A stretch of 6,055 bases of DNA from Chitinophagaceae bacterium (GCA_026785745.1 JAJAZO010000321.1:1-6055); one strand, 5' to 3'; shown: positions 1 through 5,972, numbered from the stretch's first letter. The notes: generated by a model not told the origin, from the letters alone. Program-made: numbers and translations.

Positions 1-169
1 GCCCATAGCCATCGGCAATGCTGCCAATAAGCCCATAGGTATTATAAAGAAACCCTGCCGAAAGACCACCCATCATACCCAATAACTGGTCTTCCCTTTC
101 TTCACAGGTTTGTGAGATAGCTCTGTATGAAATAATCAATACCACCAATGCTAAGATGATTTTTTTCAT
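1..169 (-). CDS. Secreted protein of unknown function, N-terminal part only
   Basis: The ATG at 169-167 opens a frame that runs off the left edge of the window after 56 codons. It begins MKKIILALVVLIISYRAISQ, a classic Sec signal peptide: two lysines, a hydrophobic core at residues 4-14, and likely cleavage after the SQ at 19-20. The mature part starts TCEERE and becomes rich in Gly, Leu and Tyr (GGLSAGF, YNTYGLIG). I do not recognise a family from these residues. The start is favoured because the signal peptide begins exactly there and the leader is AT-rich, as is usual for Bacteroidota. The gene lies downstream of the DUF2911 gene on the same strand, but a terminator at 304-331 separates them, so it is probably transcribed on its own. 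Confidence 0.7.
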   Translation of the reverse strand, partial: MKKIILALVVLIISYRAISQTCEEREDQLLGMMGGLSAGFLYNTYGLIGSIADGYG

Positions 170-303
170 GTGTTTATTTTTGTATTAAGTAGTCACATTT
201 AATTCGCTGCTAATAAACATTACTGTTTGGTAAGCTTTATTTATGGCTCATTTCATGGTATCTTTTTTACAAATTACAATGATTTTCTAAAAAACAGCGA
301 AGC

Positions 304-331
304 AAAAAACCACCCCTTACAGGATGGCTTT
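304..331 (-). terminator. Rho-independent terminator after the DUF2911 gene
   Basis: On the minus strand, AAAGCCATCC (331-322) pairs with GGGTGGTTTT (315-306) around the loop TGTAAG. The stem has about ten pairs, two of them G-U, and is followed directly by a run of six T (309-304). It sits 30-57 bases past the DUF2911 stop codon. This is a canonical intrinsic terminator and separates that gene from the one starting at 169. Confidence 0.62.
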
Positions 332-360
332 ACTTCCTGGCCATATTTCAAACCTTATTG

Positions 361-1023
361 TCAGTTAATATCTTTTCCATCTTTCAACTTGTCAATCATA
401 TTTTGCACACCTGCTTTTTGTTGCGTTGGTGCAAGCGGTAATGCCAGGTTAGCATACTTGAGTGCATTTTTATAATCTCCGGTGGCCGAGTAGCCTCTCG
501 CCATACCCATTAGCGTAGTAAATTCAGTAGGATATTTTTCAAAGTTTGTTTTGAAAACATCAAACGCCATTTTACTCAGCTTCATACCCAGCAGTTGTCT
601 TGCATACTGGTGCACATCGTTCATACTTCCATATGGTAAAGCTTTTTGCATAACGGCGGCGGCTTCTGCACCTTTTCCCAATTTTTGCAACACTTGTGCT
701 TTGGTACTCCATGCCTGGAAACTTTTTTCACCGCCAAAACCACCGTTGGTAGCAGAGTCTGTCCATAGTAAAGCTTCCTCCAGGTTGGTGTTATGCTGCA
801 CACACCATTGCGCCGCCTGATCCCAGCTTTGCCATATAAATCCGTTTTCAGTTCTTAGCTCACGGCGAAATGATTCAAGTTGTTCTTTCACATAATCTAC
901 CTCTATCTTAAAAGGGATGGATAATTTTTCCCACTGTAATGCTATGACAGCAGAGTTTTCTGTTTCATTCAAAGACTCATATTTAAGCCACTCCACATTC
1001 TTATCCAACGCCTGTGGTCTCAC
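361..1023 (-). CDS. C-terminal fragment of the DUF2911 protein (open frame after the shift)
   Basis: This frame is open from just before the six-A run to the TGA at 363-361. An automatic caller would start it at the GTG at 1023, but that GTG is simply the valine in the family stretch ALRVKVRP, and coding similarity continues upstream of it to 1167. It carries the end of the DUF2911 domain (WEKLSIPFKIEVD) and the helical C-terminus with TPR-like features (SFQAWSTKAQVLQKLGKGAEA, at restored residues 249-269, and ATGDYKNALKYANLALPLAP). It has no signal peptide of its own. I see no reason to think it is expressed as an independent gene. Confidence 0.5.
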   Translation of the reverse strand: MRPQALDKNVEWLKYESLNETENSAVIALQWEKLSIPFKIEVDYVKEQLESFRRELRTENGFIWQSWDQAAQWCVQHNTNLEEALLWTDSATNGGFGGEKSFQAWSTKAQVLQKLGKGAEAAAVMQKALPYGSMNDVHQYARQLLGMKLSKMAFDVFKTNFEKYPTEFTTLMGMARGYSATGDYKNALKYANLALPLAPTQQKAGVQNMIDKLKDGKDIN

Positions 1024-1162
1024 TTTTACCCTTAGGGCATCTTCTTTTTCACTGTAGTAATAACTACCCCAGGAGGTACTGTTTTTGGAAAATATAAGAG
1101 TGCATTCATCTGGTCCGTAAGCAATAAAAAAACCATATTTACCTGCTGACAGCGATTGTCCT

Positions 1163-1468
1163 TCAATTTTTTACATCGGTTGAAAATTTAAAGGTTGTGT
1201 TTTCATTTGCTCCGGCTCTCCATGGTGCTGCTTTGGACGAACCAAACTGCTGGTCAATAAAACCAGCATATACTAATTGCCCCCATATCTTTCCTTCACG
1301 GCCTTTTACACCGGGACGGTCGTAAGTTATTGTCACATCGGTTAGGCCAATGCGTTCACTCACCGAAGCTTTTTTATTTCCACCACTTGGAGAAAACGTC
1401 AGAGGAATTTGTGCAAAACAAGAAACAGTGAATGCAACGGTCAAAAGATATAGAATCATCTTTTTCAT
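1163..1468 (-). CDS. N-terminal fragment of the DUF2911 protein, as read to the premature stop
   Basis: This is what would be translated without frame correction: 101 residues, consisting of the signal peptide and the first half of the DUF2911 domain. It ends ...STDVKN at a TGA (1165-1163) that lies just past the six-A run. In intact family members the strand after STDVK continues in the +1 frame, here as IEGQSLSAGKYG. The fragment stops inside a beta-sheet domain and would be unlikely to fold. The frame also contains an ATG at 1492, but the signal peptide favours 1468. Confidence 0.6.
   Translation of the reverse strand: MKKMILYLLTVAFTVSCFAQIPLTFSPSGGNKKASVSERIGLTDVTITYDRPGVKGREGKIWGQLVYAGFIDQQFGSSKAAPWRAGANENTTFKFSTDVKN
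1167..1172 (-). other. Six-base A run carrying the DUF2911 frameshift
   Basis: On the minus strand the run reads GT-AAAAAA-TTGAAG. With six A the frame ends in TGA at 1165-1163. With five A it continues GTA AAA ATT GAA GGA into the family-like sequence IEGQSLSAGKYG. A one-base homopolymer change is the simplest explanation. Six A is short for transcriptional slippage, which usually needs longer runs. Confidence 0.8.
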
Positions 1469-1655
1469 GTGTGTTAATTTTAGTACAGCCAAGCTACCTA
1501 AGAAAAAACAACCTGCCCCGGTTATTATTACGAGTGAGGAATGTGCCGGATGAAATGCTACAGGCAGGGATATAAGGCAGTTGAGTAACCAGAAAACCGC
1601 CGAATAAGATTAATACTGTAATTTAGAAGTACAAATAACCTCCTAAAATTCATGT
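1469..1655. promoter_or_regulatory. Divergent intergenic region between the DUF2911 and TPR-CHAT genes
   Basis: These 187 bases must hold the promoters for both divergent genes. I looked for the Bacteroidota pattern (TTG near -33, TAnnTTTG near -7). Near matches exist at 1619-1626 (TAATTTAG, plus strand) and 1496-1489 (TAGCTTGG, minus strand). Each has one mismatch, and neither has a TTG at a usable distance. No Shine-Dalgarno sequence is visible before either start. The call rests on gene arrangement, not on a recognised motif. Confidence 0.4.
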
Positions 1656-3044
1656 ATGAAAATTCTTCTTGCCCTCACCCTTATTTTACTATCTCTTCAA
1701 TCGCCTGCCCAAATTTTAAAAAGGGTAAAAGACAAAGTTGTCAGTAAAGCAAAAGGTGAAGTGAACGATGCCAAGTACGATGCTAAAATGAAAGCCCGGA
1801 ACAGTGTAAGAAATGAAATGAATGGCATACAGGCGGAATTTGATTCCACCGATATTGACTATGCAATACTGCTTAGTGATAATTCTGGTTTGTTTGGTGG
1901 GCAGGGCCGTGGTGAGTTTGGTGCAAAGTTTTTAAAATTGGGAGGCATAGCCCGGTCATTATACAGGAATGTTGATATTGATGATGATGAAACAGCTACC
2001 GTTAACTTGCAAATGGGCCAATCAGCTTATGCTATGGGCCGTTATGTGTTTGCGGAAAAAAGATTAAAGGCTGCACAATTTTTCTTTGAAAAATCTTCAC
2101 AGACCAGCGAGATAAGTTATATGAAGACGATTGCCAGCGAAGGATTGCTGTTTACTACAACAGGCCGTTTTGCACAAGCAGAAAAATTTACCCAAAAAGC
2201 CTTGGAGCTACGGGAGTCAAAACTGGGAAAAACAAATATGGCCGTAGCTGCATCATTAAACAATTATGCGGTGCTTCATTACAATCTCGGCCAGTATAAT
2301 GAATCGGAAAAAGAATTTTCAACTGCACTTTCAATAATAAGAGGTAACAAACTAGAGGAAGCGATGCCCTATGCCATTGTCCTGAACAATCAGGCAATTC
2401 TGTTTCAATCAATAGGACGTTATGAAGCTGCAGTGAAGTTGTTACAAGAAGCATTACAGATTGCAGGCAAAGTAGAAGTAAGCAAAGCCAGAAATCATTT
2501 AAAATTCTTTTCTAACCTAGCCTTGTTGTTTCAGCAGATGGAAAAATATGCAGAGGCTGAAAAAAATTACCAGGGTTTAGAAAGCAGGATTGAAAAGGGA
2601 AAACCGGAGTTTGCCAATTTGTTGAATAATGTAGCCATCCTTGCTATGCTGATGAAACGGGAAGACAGGGTGGAGGATATGCTGAAGCGGTCGGCTGAAA
2701 TTTACAAAACCAGTCTTACAGAGAACAGCCCGGCTTATGCAAAAGTTATCAGCGACCTTGGCAATTATTACCGCTACAAAGAACGTTATACTGAAGCAGA
2801 ACCGCTGCTGCAAAAAGTATTACAGGTACGGGAACTTGCATTGGGTACTACACATCCACTGTATGTACAATCACAGGAGGATATGGCGATATTGTATTGG
2901 AAGAAAAAAGATTTGACGAAAGCCTATCCATTATATCATGATGCAATGGAGGAAACCCTGGACTTCATCAACAAGTATTTTCCGCCGATGAGTGAAGCGG
3001 AGAAAACAAAATATTGGGATATGCTGTCACCAAGGTTTCAGTGA
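1656..3044 (+). CDS. TPR half of the TPR-CHAT protein, ending at the premature TGA
   Basis: This frame encodes 462 residues. MKILLALTLILLSLQSPAQ is a Sec signal peptide and fixes the start; an ATG four bases upstream is in another frame. After a Lys-rich segment (residues 21-50), about eight helix-turn-helix repeats follow with TPR signature spacing. The clearest are LLFTTTGRFAQAEKFTQKAL (164-183), the repeat at 201-226 (LNNYAVLHYNLGQYNESEKEF...), NNQAILFQSIGRYEAAVKLL (244-263), the one at 365-391 (ISDLGNYYRYKERYTEAEPLL...), and DMAILYWKKKDLTKAYPLY (409-427). The paired LNNYAVL / LNNQAIL style with ALGTTHPLY resembles kinesin-light-chain-type TPRs. TPRs usually bind peptides or partner proteins; here they would gate or target the CHAT domain. 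If only this half is made, it is a secreted TPR protein without a catalytic domain. Confidence 0.75.
   Translation: MKILLALTLILLSLQSPAQILKRVKDKVVSKAKGEVNDAKYDAKMKARNSVRNEMNGIQAEFDSTDIDYAILLSDNSGLFGGQGRGEFGAKFLKLGGIARSLYRNVDIDDDETATVNLQMGQSAYAMGRYVFAEKRLKAAQFFFEKSSQTSEISYMKTIASEGLLFTTTGRFAQAEKFTQKALELRESKLGKTNMAVAASLNNYAVLHYNLGQYNESEKEFSTALSIIRGNKLEEAMPYAIVLNNQAILFQSIGRYEAAVKLLQEALQIAGKVEVSKARNHLKFFSNLALLFQQMEKYAEAEKNYQGLESRIEKGKPEFANLLNNVAILAMLMKREDRVEDMLKRSAEIYKTSLTENSPAYAKVISDLGNYYRYKERYTEAEPLLQKVLQVRELALGTTHPLYVQSQEDMAILYWKKKDLTKAYPLYHDAMEETLDFINKYFPPMSEAEKTKYWDMLSPRFQ
3042..3044 (+). other. In-frame TGA interrupting the TPR-CHAT frame
   Basis: The codons read CCA AGG TTT CAG TGA TTT TAC AAT TTT, translated PRFQ*FYNF. 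The same frame is open from 1656 to 3041 and from 3045 to 4502. Tryptophan is encoded by TGG throughout, and the DUF2911 gene ends naturally at TGA, so reassignment of TGA to Trp is unlikely. No strong hairpin follows that would suggest a selenocysteine element. Confidence 0.85.
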
Positions 3045-3098
3045 TTTTACAATTTTGCCGTAGAAGCAAGTACAGTCAATAAAGACATCATTCTTGAT

Positions 3099-4505
3099 TT
3101 GTTTGAATATCGGGCTGCTACCAAAGGGTTGCTACTGAGTTCTACGAGAAAAATAAGCGAAGCCATCCTTTCAAGTGGTAATGATCAGTTAATAAGAGAC
3201 TATACTGACTGGATAGACCATAAGGAACAACTGACAGCGTTGTATGCTTATTCAAAAGAAGATTTGAAAGAGCAGGCGGTTAATCTTGATTCATTAGAAT
3301 CAAACGTAAACCGGATGGAGAAGAAGTTGTCAGAAAATTCAAAGGAGTTTGCCAATTTCTATTTTACAGGTAAAACAAAAGTGTCCGAGGTGCAAAAAGA
3401 GCTGAAGGCTGATGAAGCACTGATAGAAATTATCCGACTCAGGAATTTTGACCAGGTTTTTACAGATGGTTGCCGTTATTTGGGTCTTGTTATTTCTAAA
3501 ACCAATCCACAACCAAAAGTTATTTTACTGGAGAATGGAAATGAACTGGAGAACAAGTATTCAAAAACTTACCGCCTGTCCATCAAGAATAAACTGAATG
3601 ACGAACAATCCTATGCACAATACTGGGCACCGTTTGAAACTGAAGTAAAAGGGAAAAAGAAAATATTTGTATCACTGGATGGTGTGTACAACCAGTTAAA
3701 TCTCTACACATTAAAAAAAGCCGGTGCTGATTACCTTATCAACCAGTGTGATATTATTTTAATAGGCAATCCCCGTGACCTTGTTACTAATAGCAGCAAA
3801 GGCAACGGAACTCCCGGCAAAAAAGCTACATTGATCGGCTTTCCCGATTATGGTAAAGGCGTTATTGTGCAGTTACCAGGCACCAAACTGGAAGTGAGTG
3901 GTATCAACAAAGTATTAAAGTCATCTGGCTACCAAGTGTCGGAACTTATACAACAGGATGCTACTGAAACCAACCTGAAATTGGCAAAAGAAGTTTCTAT
4001 TCTGCATATTGCTACCCACGGGTATTTTTTGAAGGATGTGGAGAAATCAAGCTGGCCTATTGGTGTGCATGCAGATAATGCAAAAGATAATGTATTGCTT
4101 CGTTCAGGTTTGATGCTGACTGGTGCATCAGAAGCAGATAAATCAAAAGCAGGTTTAGACAGCAGCAATAATGGTATCATCACTTCGTATGAAGCGATGA
4201 ACCTTGATTTAAAGGGAACCAACCTGGTTGTGCTTAGTGCCTGCGAAACCGGCTTGGGTGAAATAAAAGCCGGGGAGGGTGTGTATGGATTGCAAAGAGC
4301 TTTTTTAGTGGCCGGTGCCGAAGCTATTGTGATGAGCCTCTGGAAAGTGGATGATGGAGCAACCCAGCAACTGATGAATAATTTTTATACAAACATGATG
4401 AAAACCGGTGAGAAGCAAAAAGCATTTAAGCAGGCGCAGCAGCAATTAATGACAAAATTTAAAGAGCCGTACTTCTGGGGTGCTTTTGTAATGATGGAGA
4501 ATTAG
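3099..4505 (+). CDS. CHAT half of the TPR-CHAT protein (open frame after the TGA)
   Basis: The frame is open from 3045 to the TAG at 4503-4505. The first possible restart is the TTG at 3099, and the first in-frame ATG is at 3315, inside the linker; neither has a visible ribosome binding site. Numbered from 3099, a helical linker occupies about residues 1-100. The CHAT domain begins near 100, with DEALIEIIRLRNFDQ, the VSLDGVYNQLN segment at 191-201, LIGFPDYG (245-252) and LPGTKLEVSGI (259-269). Next come the catalytic HIATHG (His307) and LSACETGLG (Cys382), then GEGVYGLQRAFLVAGA (392-407), SLWKVDD (413-419) and PYFWGAF near the end. Without the upstream half it has no signal peptide and would stay cytoplasmic. 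The peptidase-fold call is firm; separate translation is doubtful. Confidence 0.75.
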   Translation: MFEYRAATKGLLLSSTRKISEAILSSGNDQLIRDYTDWIDHKEQLTALYAYSKEDLKEQAVNLDSLESNVNRMEKKLSENSKEFANFYFTGKTKVSEVQKELKADEALIEIIRLRNFDQVFTDGCRYLGLVISKTNPQPKVILLENGNELENKYSKTYRLSIKNKLNDEQSYAQYWAPFETEVKGKKKIFVSLDGVYNQLNLYTLKKAGADYLINQCDIILIGNPRDLVTNSSKGNGTPGKKATLIGFPDYGKGVIVQLPGTKLEVSGINKVLKSSGYQVSELIQQDATETNLKLAKEVSILHIATHGYFLKDVEKSSWPIGVHADNAKDNVLLRSGLMLTGASEADKSKAGLDSSNNGIITSYEAMNLDLKGTNLVVLSACETGLGEIKAGEGVYGLQRAFLVAGAEAIVMSLWKVDDGATQQLMNNFYTNMMKTGEKQKAFKQAQQQLMTKFKEPYFWGAFVMMEN

Positions 4506-4530
4506 CGGAATTAACAGTTAATAATTAATA

Positions 4531-5106
4531 ATGACTGCCGACACAATAGCCGGAGAATATTATTTAACAGGGCTTCGGGAAATGGCATCCGGTTTTTTAT
4601 TCAGACCGGATGGCAGCTTTCAGTTCTTTTTTACCTATGGTGCAATGGACAGGTTTGGTTCAGGTAAGTGGGCGCAGAGCAACGGTCAATTAATTCTTAG
4701 CAGCCGCACTAAACCACTTTACGATTTTGCACTCGTAGAAAGCAACACCCAGCCACACGACTTTATCAATATAAAAATGGACGCTGCCAACCCGGCATTG
4801 CTTCGCCATGTGTTTTGCAGTTTGCAGACTGGTGTAGAGGGAACCTGGAAACAAATGAGCCAGTATGGCGATGTGCAATTTCCCAAGCAGCAGGTAGAAA
4901 CCATTTCTTTGATACTGGAGTTTTGCCCTGAACGGTTTTCTACCATCCCTATCACCCAACAGGAACACAATGAATTTACTTTTCGATTTGAACCAACGAT
5001 AATGGAGGTCTTCTTCGAAAATTTTTCCCTGCAGGTTAAGCCGGATGGATTATCCGGTAACCATCCGTTGATGGAAGGTGATGTTTTTAGTTATGCAAAG
5101 CAGTAA
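4531..5106 (+). CDS. Conserved-looking cytoplasmic protein of unknown function, 191 residues
   Basis: I do not recognise a named family. The protein starts MTADTIAGEYYLTG and has no signal peptide, membrane segment or lipobox. The first part (about 8-70) looks like a small beta-barrel or sheet: GEYYLTGLREMASGF, DGSFQFFFTYGAMDRFGSGKW (27-47), then QLILSSR. The alternating aromatic/polar pattern and the Gly turns resemble lipocalin-like or META-like folds, but that is only an impression. The second part (103-190) begins EGTWKQMSQYGDV and ends in a strand-rich stretch with FRFEPTIMEVFFENFSLQVK and PDGLSGNHPL. The start is 25 bases after the CHAT stop, behind an AT-rich leader, so the two genes are probably cotranscribed. 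Because this protein should be cytoplasmic and the intact CHAT protein exported, a direct protease-substrate link is not favoured. Confidence 0.72.
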   Translation: MTADTIAGEYYLTGLREMASGFLFRPDGSFQFFFTYGAMDRFGSGKWAQSNGQLILSSRTKPLYDFALVESNTQPHDFINIKMDAANPALLRHVFCSLQTGVEGTWKQMSQYGDVQFPKQQVETISLILEFCPERFSTIPITQQEHNEFTFRFEPTIMEVFFENFSLQVKPDGLSGNHPLMEGDVFSYAKQ

Positions 5107-5143
5107 TCTTGTTATTGGTAGTCTCTCAGTTTGTAAAAGCTTG

Positions 5144-5261
5144 GAACCACATAGACAGATAGAACACAGTAGAAATACACACAACTTGTCCCGCCTTAGG
5201 CGTGGATGGCTTCGGGTTAACCTATGTAAAAACCTATGTTTCTTATGTGACTATGTGGTTC
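5144..5261. repeat. Intergenic inverted-repeat element with ACATAG/CTATGT units
   Basis: The ends are perfect 11-base inverted repeats: GAACCACATAG (5144-5154) and CTATGTGGTTC (5251-5261). Pairing continues imperfectly inwards. The right arm holds four near-regular units (CTATGT at 5222, 5234 and 5251; TTATGT at 5243) and the left arm holds degenerate counterparts. The centre contains a tight hairpin CGCC-TTA-GGCG (5192-5202) and the palindrome GGTTAACC (5215-5222). No coding sequence is credible here. It lies between convergent genes, where a long hairpin could end transcription from both sides. The terminal repeats resemble extragenic palindromes I recall from Bacteroidota genomes, so it is probably one copy of a dispersed family, but only one copy is visible in this window. 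Confidence 0.65.
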
Positions 5262-5307
5262 AAATTCATTTTAACTAAGTCAATATTAAAACTGATCAAC
5301 TACTTTG

Positions 5308-5826
5308 TTATTTGCAACCCGACAATTCAAATTCATAATCCGTATGGGCCCATTTATTGGTGTCATAGTTTTTGGCATTGAAGACAATGATAAGTTTTTC
5401 TTTGCCCGATTTATTAATAGTCCAGGGTTTATCGGTCCATTCTGAGGCGGCACCCATTACAGGGGGCTTGCCAACAAACTTAACAGTAAGTTTATCACCG
5501 GTAACCGTTCCGGTAAATTTTGCGGCTTCTTTTTTATCAGTTTCAAGGTCCTGATTTACAATACTGCCGGTTACATCTGCACCTGCAGAATAGTTGATAG
5601 TAATAACAGTAGAATATTTCAAGCCATCGTTGCGATAGCATTTTTGTTCAGCACTTTGCATGGCAGTATCCGGCGGATTATCAGCAGGTGGCGGGGTAGT
5701 AGTAGCTACAGTCGTATCAGCCGGTTTTTCTTTTTCGTCTTTTTCTTTTTTAGAATTGTTGCAGGAAATGATGCATAAAGCAAGGCTTGCAGTCAGGAAG
5801 GTTTTGAGGTTTGATGGAGATTGCAT
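5308..5826 (-). CDS. Lipoprotein of unknown function, 172 residues
   Basis: The start MQSPSNLKTFLTASLALCIISC gives a lipoprotein signal peptide with the lipobox IISC; Cys22 would be lipidated. Residues 23-58 form a flexible tether: a Lys/Glu-rich stretch (KKEKDEKEK), then a Thr/Pro-rich one (TTVATTTPPPADNPPD). The folded part at 60-172 is strand-rich, with YSTVITINYSAGADVTGSIV, KFTGTVTGDKLTVKFVG, PWTINKSGKEKLIIVFN and a terminal YEFELSGC. Two cysteines at the domain ends (63 and 171) could form a disulfide. The G-S-I-V / FTGTVTGDKL pattern is seen in many small Bacteroidota surface lipoproteins without known function. It faces the 4531-5106 gene tail to tail and lies downstream of pdxJ on the same strand, with its own upstream region. 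Confidence 0.8.
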   Translation of the reverse strand: MQSPSNLKTFLTASLALCIISCNNSKKEKDEKEKPADTTVATTTPPPADNPPDTAMQSAEQKCYRNDGLKYSTVITINYSAGADVTGSIVNQDLETDKKEAAKFTGTVTGDKLTVKFVGKPPVMGAASEWTDKPWTINKSGKEKLIIVFNAKNYDTNKWAHTDYEFELSGCK

Positions 5827-5865
5827 GATGGTTAACTTTTAAAGGTGTGTCTTTTAATACCTGAA

Positions 5866-5892
5866 CTAAGGTAATAAGCATTATGTATGCAA
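5866..5892 (-). promoter_or_regulatory. Possible Bacteroidota-type promoter for the lipoprotein gene
   Basis: On the minus strand, TTG (5892-5890) is followed after 16 bases by TACCTTAG (5873-5866). This is one mismatch from the Bacteroidota -7 element TAnnTTTG, and the spacing is at or slightly below the usual range. It ends 39 bases before the ATG at 5826. It is a weak match in an AT-rich region and could be chance. Confidence 0.27.
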
Positions 5893-5919
5893 CGATTAAT
5901 TATGCGTATAAAATAATTT

Positions 5920-5943
5920 TTTTTATTGAAAGTGCAATAAAAA
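5920..5943. repeat. AT-rich perfect inverted repeat between pdxJ and the lipoprotein gene
   Basis: TTTTTATTG (5920-5928) pairs perfectly with CAATAAAAA (5935-5943) around a six-base loop. The stem has nine pairs but only one G-C, so it is weak. It lies 30 bases after the pdxJ stop codon on the minus strand and could contribute to ending that transcript, but no T run follows in that direction. Confidence 0.4.
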
Positions 5944-5972
5944 TGATTGGACGAAGCCTTCCGGGTGTGTGA

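Larger units (their letters stand above)
361..1468 (-). pseudogene. DUF2911 family secreted protein with C-terminal TPR-like region, frameshifted
   Basis: Two minus-strand frames join into one clean protein of 368 residues if one A is removed from the six-A run at 1172-1167. The start is the ATG at 1468, because MKKMILYLLTVAFTVSCFAQ is a Sec signal peptide; an ATG eight codons upstream would only add residues before it. The DUF2911 core spans about residues 30-190. Visible landmarks are KASVSERIGLTDVTITYDRPGVKGR (positions 33-57), KIWGQLV, the RAGANENTTF segment near 84-93, LSAGKYGFF (106-114), a SWGSYYY segment near 132, and the ALQWEKLSIPFKIEVD segment near 176-191. The remaining 175 or so residues are helical, with TPR-like pairs near 250-276 and 316-343. 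DUF2911 has no established biochemical role that I know of. The lesion may be a real mutation or a homopolymer sequencing error. The family call is strong; the loss of function is uncertain. Confidence 0.8.
1656..4505 (+). pseudogene. Secreted TPR-CHAT cysteine-peptidase-like protein, interrupted by an in-frame TGA
   Basis: One reading frame of 949 codons before the final TAG contains a single internal stop, TGA at 3042-3044 (codon 463). Both sides are in the same frame, and the residues after the stop (FYNFAVEAS...) continue directly from MLSPRFQ before it, so no base is missing. From N to C: signal peptide 1-19; a basic amphipathic stretch at about 20-60; TPR-type helical repeats at about 115-436; a helical linker to about 580; and a C-terminal CHAT domain (caspase HetF associated with TPRs, clan CD peptidase fold). 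The likely catalytic dyad is intact: His788 in HIATHG (codon at 4017) and Cys863 in LSACETG (codon at 4242). Length and order match Bacteroidota TPR-CHAT proteins. As I recall homologues, the stop falls where an Arg is usual, so a CGA to TGA change would explain it; that is inference. Nonsense mutation or sequence error is likelier than recoding. Confidence 0.82.

Noticed and set aside
227..475. Plus-strand open frame of 82 codons
   Set aside because: It runs antisense into the DUF2911 gene and over its terminator, with no signal or domain features.
1160..1180. Programmed ribosomal frameshift in the DUF2911 gene
   Set aside because: A +1 shift would be needed, but there is no canonical slow codon or stop-coupled signal, the A run is short, and the family is normally encoded in one frame.
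1581..1626. Promoter for the TPR-CHAT gene (TTG at 1581 with TAATTTAG at 1619)
   Set aside because: The 35-base gap is far too long for a Bacteroidota promoter, and the -7 element has a mismatch.
3042..3044. Selenocysteine, or Trp reassignment of TGA
   Set aside because: No convincing hairpin follows the TGA, homologues as I recall them do not carry Cys or Trp here, Trp is written TGG throughout, and TGA serves as a normal stop at 361-363.
3929..4222. Minus-strand open frame of 97 codons
   Set aside because: It is antisense to the CHAT catalytic region, whose plus-strand frame is clearly the coding one.
1656..4505. Craspase (type III-E CRISPR) or gasdermin-linked CHAT system
   Set aside because: There are no repeats, no Cas genes and no gasdermin-like protein in the window, and the protein carries a Sec signal peptide, unlike those cytoplasmic systems.
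5078..5278. Plus-strand open frame of 66 codons across the intergenic region
   Set aside because: It overlaps the end of the 4531-5106 gene and runs through the inverted-repeat element; its composition is not protein-like.
5660..5842. Plus-strand open frame rich in Ser, Gly and Val
   Set aside because: It is the antisense shadow of the low-complexity linker and signal peptide of the lipoprotein gene.
5935..5972. Intrinsic terminator directly after pdxJ (GGAAGGCTTCGTCC hairpin, minus strand)
   Set aside because: The stem is short with an internal mismatch, and the T-rich stretch after it is interrupted; too weak to call.
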